Under the pieces are notes generated by a model, which saw only the letters and a list, made by a program, of their open reading frames with translations, was not told the DNA's origin and did not search any database. A DNA stretch of 64,000 nt from Neokomagataea thailandica NBRC 106555. Its GTDB lineage: Bacteria > Pseudomonadota > Alphaproteobacteria > Acetobacterales > Acetobacteraceae. The position numbers and the translations under genes were made by a program. Below, piece after piece: positions 27,439-35,445 of this stretch. Position 1 is the first letter of the stretch. The number at the start of each line of letters is the position of its first letter. The stretch is from the NCBI RefSeq assembly GCF_001598495.1, contig NZ_BCZB01000003.1, positions 121,645 through 185,644 on the forward strand. Direction: 5' to 3'.

Positions 27439-28473
27439 TTACCCATTCGTCGATGGATCAGATACCTGAAGGCGCAAGCGCCGGACTTCCACAAATTGCC
27501 AGTACAGCAAGACAGGAATACCGATCATCAGATCCCGCCCACGCCGCAACAAAGAGAGGCTCAGCGCAATCTCGGAATCAATTCCAAACATCATGCCCAA
27601 AGCAACATACGCAGCCTCTTGTACCCCTAAAGAAGCAGGCACCAAGAAGCCGGCAGACATAATGCCGCACACAACACCTTCAATCGCGAGAGCAGACATA
27701 AACCCTGTATGAGCCCCAAGGAGTGAAAGAGCCAACCATGTCAAACCGGCCCCAGCAACCCAACACAAAAAATGGGAAAACGCTCCAAGAGCAATACGAT
27801 CTGCACGCCCCCATAGCTCTTCCAACCTCTCTTGAAAAACAACACTGTCATCAATGAGGTTTTCACTCCATCCCGCAGCGATGTGACGCCCCAAAAACTG
27901 CGCGCTACGTTGCAAGATTGTGCCGCCACGCAACTGCGTCCAAATAAACGCAGCAATACCTAGGCTCAATAACACCATGCCGATCGACAAAGGCCAGATG
28001 AAGCGTGCAGCACCATCATGCCCAACGAGGCACAAGACAGCCAGCAACACAAAAGCAATCTGCCCCAAAACTTCCGTCGTGATATCAACAAGGTTTGATG
28101 CAACACCCTCAGGCCAGCGTAAAACTGTGCCCTCACGACTGACAGGATTGCGCCCTGCAAGCGTTGCACGCACACCAATGGCAATGCCGCCAAGCTGTGA
28201 GAAGGGGAGACAGGTTGCTGCTGCGTCTCGTGCCAAGCGTGCGCCAATGAGGCGCACAGCACCAATCTGAGGCACAGACCCTTTCCACGCTAGCCCGAGC
28301 CCGATATCAACTAAAAGTTGATACCCGACGACCAACAAAAAGCCGCCAAGCCCCACCTTACTCAGGGCTTGAAGAACAGGATGGATACCCGCGCGTGCCG
28401 CGATAACCGTAAACAGAACCAAGCCGAAGCAGGTCAAAAAGATGGGGAGTGTTTTTTTCAAGGCTTTCGTCAC
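27439..28473 (-). CDS. hpnL: Hopanoid-associated membrane protein HpnL
   Basis: Inner-membrane protein of 344 residues with about eight hydrophobic helices, of the lysylphosphatidylglycerol synthase transmembrane family. HpnL is linked to hopanoid loci and is proposed to help transport or sort hopanoids. Recognisable parts are FSQLGGIAIGVRAT, ASNLVDITTEVLGQ and the conserved C-terminal SAGFLVPASLGVQEAAYVALG. The start looks like GTG 28473 with a weak ribosome site. It diverges from hpnA, with 154 bases between them for both promoters. Confidence 0.85.
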   Translation of the reverse strand: MTKALKKTLPIFLTCFGLVLFTVIAARAGIHPVLQALSKVGLGGFLLVVGYQLLVDIGLGLAWKGSVPQIGAVRLIGARLARDAAATCLPFSQLGGIAIGVRATLAGRNPVSREGTVLRWPEGVASNLVDITTEVLGQIAFVLLAVLCLVGHDGAARFIWPLSIGMVLLSLGIAAFIWTQLRGGTILQRSAQFLGRHIAAGWSENLIDDSVVFQERLEELWGRADRIALGAFSHFLCWVAGAGLTWLALSLLGAHTGFMSALAIEGVVCGIMSAGFLVPASLGVQEAAYVALGMMFGIDSEIALSLSLLRRGRDLMIGIPVLLYWQFVEVRRLRLQVSDPSTNG

Positions 28474-28627
28474 AAATCGTTTGCCACCGCTCTAGCCTAC
28501 CGCACCCAATTATTCCAGCCTTTCAGGTGCTTTCCCCACCGATCATGGAACAGTATGCTAAGACAGCTTTTAACGTGGTAATCCTTTTCGCCACGGTGTT
28601 ATACGATTTTAAGGAGCACTACGACCC

Positions 28628-29623
28628 ATGGAAGACATTACGCTCATAACCGGCGCAACCGGCTTCGTAGGCTCTGCTGTCGCGCGCACATTACAAGAAC
28701 GCGGTCACAAACTGCGCCTTATGGTACGTCCCACCTCAGACCGCACAAATGTTGCTGAGCTTGATGCTGACATTGTCATCGCTGATTTTTCTGATCCAGC
28801 AAGTTTAAAACGCATTATGGAAAACGTGAAATATGTTTTCCATGTTGCTGCTGATTACCGTTTATGGGTCCCGGACCCTGCCGTCATGATGAGCGCTAAT
28901 GTGGATGGTACACGCAACCTGATGCTCGCCGCACAAAATGCCGGGGTAGAGCGCATTGTCTATTGTTCTTCTGTCGCTGCTCTTGGCTTACGCTCAGATG
29001 GCATTGCAGCAGACGAAACAACGCCCATTAGTGAAGACAAGGTCATAGGCACCTACAAACTCTCTAAATACCGTGCCGAACAAGTTGTTTTGGACCTTAT
29101 CAAATCACATAATCTCCCTGCGGTCATCGTAAACCCCTCTACACCTGTAGGCCCACGCGATATTAAGCCAACACCCACAGGACAAATGATCTTAGAATGC
29201 GCATCCGCCAAAATGCCCGCTTACGTTGAAACGGGCCTCAACATCGTCCATGTTGATGACGTTGCTGAAGGACATGCCCTCGCACTAGAACGCGGCAAAA
29301 TTGGTGAGAAATACATTCTCGGAGGCGAAAACATGTCCTTAGGAGATTTGTTTAATCTCGTCAGTGAAGTGGCTTGTGTGAAACCACCGCGCGTGAAACT
29401 GCGCCAGTCTTGGCTCTACCCCGTAGCGCTCGTGTCAGAATGGCTGGCAAGAGGTTTTAAAATTGAGCCGCGCGTTACCCGTGAAACCCTCGCTATGTCT
29501 CGGAAATTAATGTATTTTTCTTCTCTTAAAGCACAACGTGAATTAGGCTACGCACCCCGTCCAGCTCGTGATGCCGTGACCGATGCCGTATCATGGTTTC
29601 GCCTGAATGGGCGCGTCCAATAA
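28628..29623 (+). CDS. hpnA: Hopanoid-associated sugar epimerase HpnA
   Basis: NAD(P)-dependent short-chain (extended) epimerase-like protein, 331 residues, found in hopanoid operons; its precise reaction on the bacteriohopane side chain is not settled. It shows the TGATGFVGSAVARTL Rossmann motif, the SSVAALG strand, and the catalytic YKLSKYRAE (Tyr and Lys) near residue 145. AAGGAG precedes ATG 28628 by 10 bases. The stop shares a base with hpnB (TAATG), so hpnA-hpnB-hpnC is one coupled unit. Confidence 0.93.
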   Translation: MEDITLITGATGFVGSAVARTLQERGHKLRLMVRPTSDRTNVAELDADIVIADFSDPASLKRIMENVKYVFHVAADYRLWVPDPAVMMSANVDGTRNLMLAAQNAGVERIVYCSSVAALGLRSDGIAADETTPISEDKVIGTYKLSKYRAEQVVLDLIKSHNLPAVIVNPSTPVGPRDIKPTPTGQMILECASAKMPAYVETGLNIVHVDDVAEGHALALERGKIGEKYILGGENMSLGDLFNLVSEVACVKPPRVKLRQSWLYPVALVSEWLARGFKIEPRVTRETLAMSRKLMYFSSLKAQRELGYAPRPARDAVTDAVSWFRLNGRVQ

Positions 29624-30768
29624 TGCTACGCACCGGTTCTGCTCTGACGAGCCTTGGCGCTTGGGTCTATCTTGGCATGTTTCACGGGCGCTTTTGGCAA
29701 AGCGGTCCCTTGCTTGAGCCGCGCGACACCCCTTCTTCAGCTCCGGATGTAGCAATCGTTGTCCCCGCACGCGATGAAGCTGAATCTGTTAAAGCCTGCC
29801 TGAAGTCTCTTTTAGCGCAAGACTATAACGGCACTCTCTCGGTTATCCTTGTTGATGATAACAGCACGGATGGCACCGGTGACCTAGCACGCTCCGTTCC
29901 GGACCCTAAAAAGCGCTTAACGGTCCTTACGGGAGAAAACCGTCCCGCCGGTTGGAGCGGAAAACTATGGGCCGTCCATCAGGGCGTTCAGCACGCCCTT
30001 ACCAACATTGGCCCTCATGGGTATATTCTACTCACAGACGCGGATATTCTGCATGCGCGTACACATGTAGCCAGCTTAGTCTCAAAAGCTCGTGATGATA
30101 ACCTAGATCTTGTCTCCGAGATGGTCGCGCTGAACTGCGAAAGCCAAGCAGAGCGCTTTCTCGTGCCCGCATTCGTATATTTCTTTGCCATGTTATATCC
30201 GTTCTCGCGCACGGCGGACCCATCCTCACGGGTCGCCGGCGCAGCAGGCGGCACTATTCTCCTGCGCCGCCGCGCGTTGGAGCGTATTGGTGGCATAGAA
30301 ACCCTCAAAGGCGCCCTCATTGATGATTGTACGCTTGCTGCTCACGTCAAGCGCAGTGGTGGACGCCTCTATCTCGGTCACAGTGCTCAAGCGTGGTCCA
30401 TTCGCCCTTATCAAGGGGCTCATGACGTTTGGAAGATGATCGCACGTACGGCCTATGTACAGTTACGATACTCCCCTTTATTGCTGGTCGGTACCGTCAT
30501 CGGGATGGGATTTGTTTGGCTTTTGCCTATCTTTTATGCCGTTTTTGCAAAGGGCCGACCCCGCAAAATTGGCCTCCTCACTTACCTCATTTCGTGCGCA
30601 ACATTTCTTCCAACATTGCGCCGATTTGAACTCCCATTATGGCGCGCTTTACCACTCCCTCTCGTAGCCGCATTTTACATGGCTGCCACAATTGGCTCCG
30701 CTATTAACCACCACCGGGGCACGGGCGTGCAGTGGAAAGAGCGTGCGTATAAGGATGATGCAGCATGA
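29623..30768 (+). CDS. hpnB: Hopene-associated glycosyltransferase HpnB
   Basis: Family 2 glycosyltransferase of 381 residues specific to hopanoid loci, probably at the inner membrane. An N-terminal helix leads to the GT-A core: VAIVVPARDEAESV, then VILVDDNSTDGTGDLA, then ILLTDADILH (the DxD-type metal site), then GGTILLRRRALERIGG and DDCTLAAHVKRSGG. Two or three hydrophobic helices end the protein. ATG 29623 overlaps the hpnA stop; an in-frame ATG 30 bases earlier lies inside hpnA and is less likely. The stop overlaps hpnC by 4 bases. Confidence 0.93.
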   Translation: MLRTGSALTSLGAWVYLGMFHGRFWQSGPLLEPRDTPSSAPDVAIVVPARDEAESVKACLKSLLAQDYNGTLSVILVDDNSTDGTGDLARSVPDPKKRLTVLTGENRPAGWSGKLWAVHQGVQHALTNIGPHGYILLTDADILHARTHVASLVSKARDDNLDLVSEMVALNCESQAERFLVPAFVYFFAMLYPFSRTADPSSRVAGAAGGTILLRRRALERIGGIETLKGALIDDCTLAAHVKRSGGRLYLGHSAQAWSIRPYQGAHDVWKMIARTAYVQLRYSPLLLVGTVIGMGFVWLLPIFYAVFAKGRPRKIGLLTYLISCATFLPTLRRFELPLWRALPLPLVAAFYMAATIGSAINHHRGTGVQWKERAYKDDAA

Positions 30769-31619
30769 ACCATGATGATATATGGGGCACCAAGGACGTC
30801 ACCTCCGCTAAGGGGAAGGGAGATGAAAATTTCCCCGTTGGCTCTTTCCTGATTGCCAAACAACACCGCCCGATTGTCCATACATATTACAATTTCGCCC
30901 GTGTCACGGACGACATGGTAGACACCGCCGAACTTACGCCATCGGAAAAAATTTCCCGGCTGCGTGGCATGGCTGCGGTCATACGCGGTGAAATTGATGC
31001 CCCTTTACGCGCAGATGCTCAAACGGCTGTCACGTTACGTACGGCACTTTTAGAACGCAAAATCCCACTGGAAGTCGCGACTGACCTGACAGAAGCATTC
31101 TGCATGGATGCTGAGAAAAACCGCTATCAGAGCTGGGACGAGTTACTGCATTACTGTGCATATTCCGCCAATCCAGTAGGCCGCTTCTTGCTTCACCTCC
31201 ACGGTGAATCTCAAGACGCTTTTGCCGCCGGAGATGCTTTAAGCAGCGCATTGCAAGTCTTGAACCATCTGCAAGATGTGACCCATGACCTCAAAACACT
31301 AGATCGTTGCTATGTGCCGCTTCCGTGGCTGGCAGAAGAGCAGTGCACCATTAATGATCTGCGCTTAGTTCGCAGCAAACCCGGAATACGGCGCGTTTTT
31401 GACCGCATGCTGGATGGAGTTGATGCTCTAAACCGTGAGGCACGTATTTTACCCCAGCTCGTGCAAGACCGGCGGATGCGTATGGAAGCGGCGGTGATTG
31501 TTCAGTTATCACACAGCCTTGCGCAGAATTTACGTAAAAAAGACCCCATCGCCGAACGCGTGTCTTTAAGCAAAATCAATGGCCTACAAGCGCTCATCTA
31601 CAGCGCCAAACATATCTAA
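30765..31619 (+). CDS. hpnC: Hydroxysqualene synthase HpnC
   Basis: Converts presqualene diphosphate to hydroxysqualene, the middle step from farnesyl diphosphate to squalene in bacteria. The 284-residue all-helical prenyl synthase fold shows FPVGSFLIAKQHRPIVHTYY, the first acid motif ARVTDDMVDT, and the second motif LQDVTHDL. It overlaps hpnB by ATGA. Its partners hpnD and hpnE lie about 1.5 kb further on, beyond an inserted gene. Confidence 0.93.
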   Translation: MNHDDIWGTKDVTSAKGKGDENFPVGSFLIAKQHRPIVHTYYNFARVTDDMVDTAELTPSEKISRLRGMAAVIRGEIDAPLRADAQTAVTLRTALLERKIPLEVATDLTEAFCMDAEKNRYQSWDELLHYCAYSANPVGRFLLHLHGESQDAFAAGDALSSALQVLNHLQDVTHDLKTLDRCYVPLPWLAEEQCTINDLRLVRSKPGIRRVFDRMLDGVDALNREARILPQLVQDRRMRMEAAVIVQLSHSLAQNLRKKDPIAERVSLSKINGLQALIYSAKHI

Positions 31620-31629
31620 TTCTCAAAAT

Positions 31630-31665
31630 CGTTCTGCGCATATGAACCTCACACTGCGCAGAACG
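31630..31665. terminator. Bidirectional hairpin after hpnC
   Basis: Perfect 11-bp inverted repeat (CGTTCTGCGCA, 31630-31640 with 31655-31665) and 14-base loop in the 58 bases between hpnC (plus) and the aminotransferase (minus). No U-tract on either strand. Confidence 0.55.
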
Positions 31666-31677
31666 ACATTTCACGAA

Positions 31678-32856
31678 TTATGTAATAATGCGATCCAGCG
31701 CCGCACAGAAAGCTTTCATTTCTGCCATAGAGCCGACCGTAATACGAGACGCATTTGGCCAAACTGGCCATGACCGACCAATCAAGATCTTTTCTTGTAA
31801 GAAAGCGTCTTTAATCGGTGCCGCAGGGCGCTGCCAGTCAATCACAAACATATTCGCATCAGACGGGATGTAACGAATGCCGCGCTTTTGCAAATGAGCA
31901 AAGGTCATATTGCGTGCCGCGATCATTTCACGCTTACGCTCCGCAATGTCTGCATGCATCGTTAGGCTTTTTGTACCGCACGCCACAGCAGGGATCGGCA
32001 GCATGTAGCTTTGATTTTCACCATCGTAACGCATCATTTTTTTGTGCAGATCAGGGCGTGTAATGCTCAAGCCCAGACGCAAGCCAGCCATTGCAAACAT
32101 CTTGGAGAATGTCCGCAACACCACCACGTCTTTGCCAGCACGCACCAAAGACAGCGCACTTGGTGAATCCGAGAAGTGAATATAAGCTTCATCAACAAGA
32201 ACGATGGCGTCCTTTGGCTTGTTTTCCACGAGCCACGCAATATCTTCCAACGGTGTTACCGTACCCGTTGGGTTATTTGGGCTACAAACATAATAGACGC
32301 CGGCATTCGGGTTTGCTTTAAGCATGGCACGAACATCGGTCTTATAACCATTTTGTGCGTCTAGCGGCACTTTCGTGAGGGGAATTTTCAACCACTCAGC
32401 CGTCACCCAACCCGCTTCATAGCTTGGATCAGCCGTCACCAAACCGCGTGTCGGGGAGCAGAACGTTACAATCGTACGACAAAGCGGATCAGAGGACCCA
32501 CCCCATGGCATGATCGTCTCTTCCGGCATGTTTTCTGTTGCGGCAAACGTCTTGATCAAATTTGTACGCATCATGCCGGTAGGGTCATAGCGGTTGCCGT
32601 GGAATACAGCTTCTGCCCCTAATTTTGCAGCCGCAGGGAAGGGGCCTGTCCAACATTCATTGCTACCAATACGGACGAGCTTCGTTACATCGACACCTGT
32701 TGGTATTGCGGTCAGTGCGCGGGCATGCGCATTCCGTAAAGTGGCCTGGAAAGCCATTCCTGCACCGAGAACAGCAGCGACACGCCCTAGATGACGGCGA
32801 GAATAACCACGAGAAAGCAGGTCTTCACGACCTTCTTTTGTTAGGGTGTCAGACAT
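31678..32856 (-). CDS. HisC-like class I/II aminotransferase with twin-arginine leader
   Basis: PLP-dependent aminotransferase of 392 residues. The catalytic core is standard: SPNNPTGT (binding loop), VLVDEAYIHFSD, and RTFSKMFAMAGLRLG with the PLP-binding Lys, in the arrangement of histidinol-phosphate aminotransferase. What is odd is the N-terminus: YSRRHLGRVAAVLGAGMAF, ending in AHA, reads as a Tat export signal, which would put this PLP enzyme in the periplasm. I chose ATG 32856 (GGAGCG upstream); an earlier in-frame start adds 11 residues. It lies on the opposite strand between hpnC and hpnD. It is not the class III HpnO enzyme. The substrate is unknown. Confidence 0.85.
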   Translation of the reverse strand: MSDTLTKEGREDLLSRGYSRRHLGRVAAVLGAGMAFQATLRNAHARALTAIPTGVDVTKLVRIGSNECWTGPFPAAAKLGAEAVFHGNRYDPTGMMRTNLIKTFAATENMPEETIMPWGGSSDPLCRTIVTFCSPTRGLVTADPSYEAGWVTAEWLKIPLTKVPLDAQNGYKTDVRAMLKANPNAGVYYVCSPNNPTGTVTPLEDIAWLVENKPKDAIVLVDEAYIHFSDSPSALSLVRAGKDVVVLRTFSKMFAMAGLRLGLSITRPDLHKKMMRYDGENQSYMLPIPAVACGTKSLTMHADIAERKREMIAARNMTFAHLQKRGIRYIPSDANMFVIDWQRPAAPIKDAFLQEKILIGRSWPVWPNASRITVGSMAEMKAFCAALDRIIT

Positions 32857-33004
32857 GTTCGCTCCAGATTTGAAAAAATATCGAAACATACTAATATCGA
32901 AACGAAATCACTTGAAAAGCCCCTTTTTACAGTTTTTGATCGGGGAAAGCATTTTTCTTTAAAGAAACATTTCTCTTCACATGACACGCATCATTTGTGA
33001 TGTT

Positions 33005-33034
33005 TTTACATCAGTATTGGCAGCAGTTTATGCT
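33005..33034 (+). promoter_or_regulatory. Putative sigma-70 promoter for hpnD
   Basis: TTTACA (33005-33010) and TATGCT (33029-33034) with an 18-base spacer, about 80 bases upstream of hpnD in the divergent gap. Found by eye; no transcript evidence. Confidence 0.35.
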
Positions 33035-33113
33035 CCCCCCTTCGAAGCGCCCTTTGTCTCTTTTGCGTTTAACGCTATGAGACATGCTCTTACTGCCTGA
33101 GGAGAAGAAAAAC

Positions 33114-33989
33114 ATGGTTTTTGGTGGATTGTGCGCCTCACCCGGCCTTCCATGCGCGCAGGCTGACCTTGACCATGTTGCCAGCATCGTCACCCGTTCG
33201 GGAACATCCTTTGGGCGCGGAATGAAGGTTTTGCCGCAGGCACGCCGCCAAGGCATGTTCGCCGTTTACGCTTTTTGCCGCGAAGTGGATGACATCGCGG
33301 ATGGTGATGCTGGCGTTACAGATCCTGCACATTCTCTTGCTGAATGGCATCAACGCATAAAGTATCTTTTCGAAGGTGAAGCGCGCAATGCATTGGACCG
33401 CGTACTGGTCGCCACGATCATGCGCTTCGCTCTGAAAGCACAAGATTTTCATGACGTCATTGACGGTATGATCATGGATTGCGGCGCTCCTATTGTTGCG
33501 CCTGATGAAAAAACACTGGACCTCTATTGCGACCGTGTCGCCTCCGCCGTAGGGCGTTTATCTGTCTGTGTTTTTGGTGATACCTCACCAGAAGCGCGCA
33601 AGGTCGCCTACCATCTTGGGCGTGCGTTACAAATTACGAATATCCTACGAGACCTCGGCGAAGATGCCCAACGGGGCCGCCTCTACCTACCAACAGAATT
33701 GCTGGAGCGGTTTGATGTGCCAACCGTTCCCACTGAAGCACTTTACGCTCATGGCCTTGACCCAGTGTGCCGTGTTCTAGCTCGTAGAGCCCAAGATCAC
33801 TTTCGTGACGCACATCACGCAATGCGCCTTTGCAAAGCCAAAGCGATGCGCCCAGCACGCATGATGGCCGCATCCTATCAACCTGTCTTATCTGCCCTTC
33901 TAAAACGCGGATGGAAAAATCCCGATCAAACCTTAGACGTTTCCAAAGCATGGCGCGCCACCCGTGCTTTCATAGCGTATGTAAAATAA
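33114..33989 (+). CDS. hpnD: Presqualene diphosphate synthase HpnD
   Basis: Condenses two farnesyl diphosphates to presqualene diphosphate, the entry to hopanoid synthesis. The 291-residue helical prenyl synthase has FGRGMKVLPQARRQGMFAVY, the first acid motif CREVDDIADGD, and the second LRDLGEDAQRGRLYLP. TGAGGAG ends 9 bases before ATG 33114, which is why I preferred it over an upstream in-frame start. hpnE follows after 20 bases. Confidence 0.95.
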   Translation: MVFGGLCASPGLPCAQADLDHVASIVTRSGTSFGRGMKVLPQARRQGMFAVYAFCREVDDIADGDAGVTDPAHSLAEWHQRIKYLFEGEARNALDRVLVATIMRFALKAQDFHDVIDGMIMDCGAPIVAPDEKTLDLYCDRVASAVGRLSVCVFGDTSPEARKVAYHLGRALQITNILRDLGEDAQRGRLYLPTELLERFDVPTVPTEALYAHGLDPVCRVLARRAQDHFRDAHHAMRLCKAKAMRPARMMAASYQPVLSALLKRGWKNPDQTLDVSKAWRATRAFIAYVK

Positions 33990-34009
33990 ACAGCAGGCGT
34001 TATTTCTCC

Positions 34010-35314
34010 ATGAGTCGTGTTCATATTATTGGCGGTGGCCTTGCCGGGCTTTCCGCAGCCGTTGAGCTAGCCGCACAAGCGCAAGTCACAATTTACGAAG
34101 CTGGCCCAGCTTGTGGTGGCCGCGCACGCTCCTTTTACGATCGCACGCTTGATGCTGTTATCGACAACGGAAACCATCTGCTGCTCTCCGCAAATGAGCT
34201 CACCTTTCGTTACCTCGATATTATAAGCGCACGCCATACGATTACCGGCCCAGACACCCCCATTTTCCCGTTTTTTGACCTTTCCGAGCATCGCGGATGG
34301 ACACTGCACCTCTCTCGCGGAAAAATTCCTTTTTGGATGTTACCGGGTGGGCGCCGCGTTCCGGGGATGAAATTAAAAGAATTAGGTGCTTTGTGGAAGC
34401 TCGTACGCGCCAAAGCTGAAACCACCGTTGAATCATGCTTAGGTGAGGGGACGCTGAGCCGGAAATTACTCGCTCCCTTCGCCATATCGGCCCTGAATAC
34501 AGATTTAGAGACGGGAAGTGCCCGGCTTCTCGGCAACATTGTCCAAAAATCATTAGCGCGTGGCGGTCATGCCTGCTTGCCCCGCTTTCCAAAAGTTGGC
34601 CTTTCAGAAAGCTTTGTTGACCCTGCGCTAGATTATCTGAAGCGCTACCATGCCCAAATCCATTGCAGCACACGCGTCACCAGCCTCAACCAAGACGGTG
34701 ACGGTGGCCGTATTACCTCTTTCGAAACGTCTAACGGGGTCATCACGGTCGATGAAGGCGATTACGTCATTCTGGCCGTCACAGCACCTGTTGCGCAAAA
34801 TTTACTCCCCACATTACCCACTCCGGATGCCTTTGAGAGCATTGCAAACGCCCATTTCCGCCTTCCAGAAGACATCACCGCACGGGGCATCGTAGATCAA
34901 GCCCGTTTTGTTGGCTTGGTCGGCGGTGTTTCAGAATGGCTCTTTCTCAAAGGCCATATCCTGTCCGTAACCGTGAGTGCAGCCAACCGGTATGCCAAAC
35001 GTGATTCCAGTGAAATGCTCGCCACTATCTGGTCTGAAGTCCGCCGCGCTCTTGATCCCGTTCTCCCAACACCACTCCCTGTCGCCATGCCCCCCGCACG
35101 CCTCTTGCGCGAAAAGCGTGCTACTTTTGCCGCCACCCCAGAGCAGGACAAAAAACGTCCTCGGACACGAGATGGGCATATCATCACAGGCCTTAGCAAC
35201 CTTGCCCTCGCAGGGGACTGGACGCAGACTGAACTCCCTTCGACCATCGAAGGCGCTATTCAGTCAGGCTTGGCGGCTGTTTCTGCGGCCGGTTTCCGCT
35301 CCCCTATCATATAA
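34010..35314 (+). CDS. hpnE: Hydroxysqualene dehydroxylase HpnE
   Basis: FAD-dependent amine-oxidase-like enzyme, 434 residues, that reduces hydroxysqualene to squalene. The FAD motif HIIGGGLAGLSAAVELA is at residues 5-21, followed by GGRARSFYDR and DNGNHLLLSANELT. The C-terminal FAD-binding segment is LALAGDWTQTELPSTIEGAIQSG. ATG 34010 puts the dinucleotide motif at the very N-terminus as expected; the frame is open far upstream inside hpnD. It completes the HpnC-HpnD-HpnE set. Confidence 0.94.
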   Translation: MSRVHIIGGGLAGLSAAVELAAQAQVTIYEAGPACGGRARSFYDRTLDAVIDNGNHLLLSANELTFRYLDIISARHTITGPDTPIFPFFDLSEHRGWTLHLSRGKIPFWMLPGGRRVPGMKLKELGALWKLVRAKAETTVESCLGEGTLSRKLLAPFAISALNTDLETGSARLLGNIVQKSLARGGHACLPRFPKVGLSESFVDPALDYLKRYHAQIHCSTRVTSLNQDGDGGRITSFETSNGVITVDEGDYVILAVTAPVAQNLLPTLPTPDAFESIANAHFRLPEDITARGIVDQARFVGLVGGVSEWLFLKGHILSVTVSAANRYAKRDSSEMLATIWSEVRRALDPVLPTPLPVAMPPARLLREKRATFAATPEQDKKRPRTRDGHIITGLSNLALAGDWTQTELPSTIEGAIQSGLAAVSAAGFRSPII

Positions 35315-35325
35315 ATGACGCTATG

Positions 35326-35354
35326 ATGACAAACTGAACGGCTCAAGATATAAT
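35326..35354 (+). promoter_or_regulatory. Putative sigma-70 promoter for shc
   Basis: ATGACA (35326-35331; five of six bases of TTGACA), 17-base spacer, and a perfect TATAAT (35349-35354), just after the hpnE stop. It would start transcription about 85 bases before shc, so the cyclase may be expressed separately from hpnDE. Confidence 0.55.
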
Positions 35355-35445
35355 AACTATTTTTAGCCTCGCGGCTAATCTACACCGTCACGCACCAACA
35401 CGTGTGGCAACATCAAAAAACCACAACAAAGGGAGGAAGTGTCTA

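Noticed and set aside
31678..32856. Aminotransferase as HpnO (aminobacteriohopanetriol synthesis)
   Set aside because: HpnO is a class III enzyme; this is a class I/II HisC-like fold with a Tat leader.
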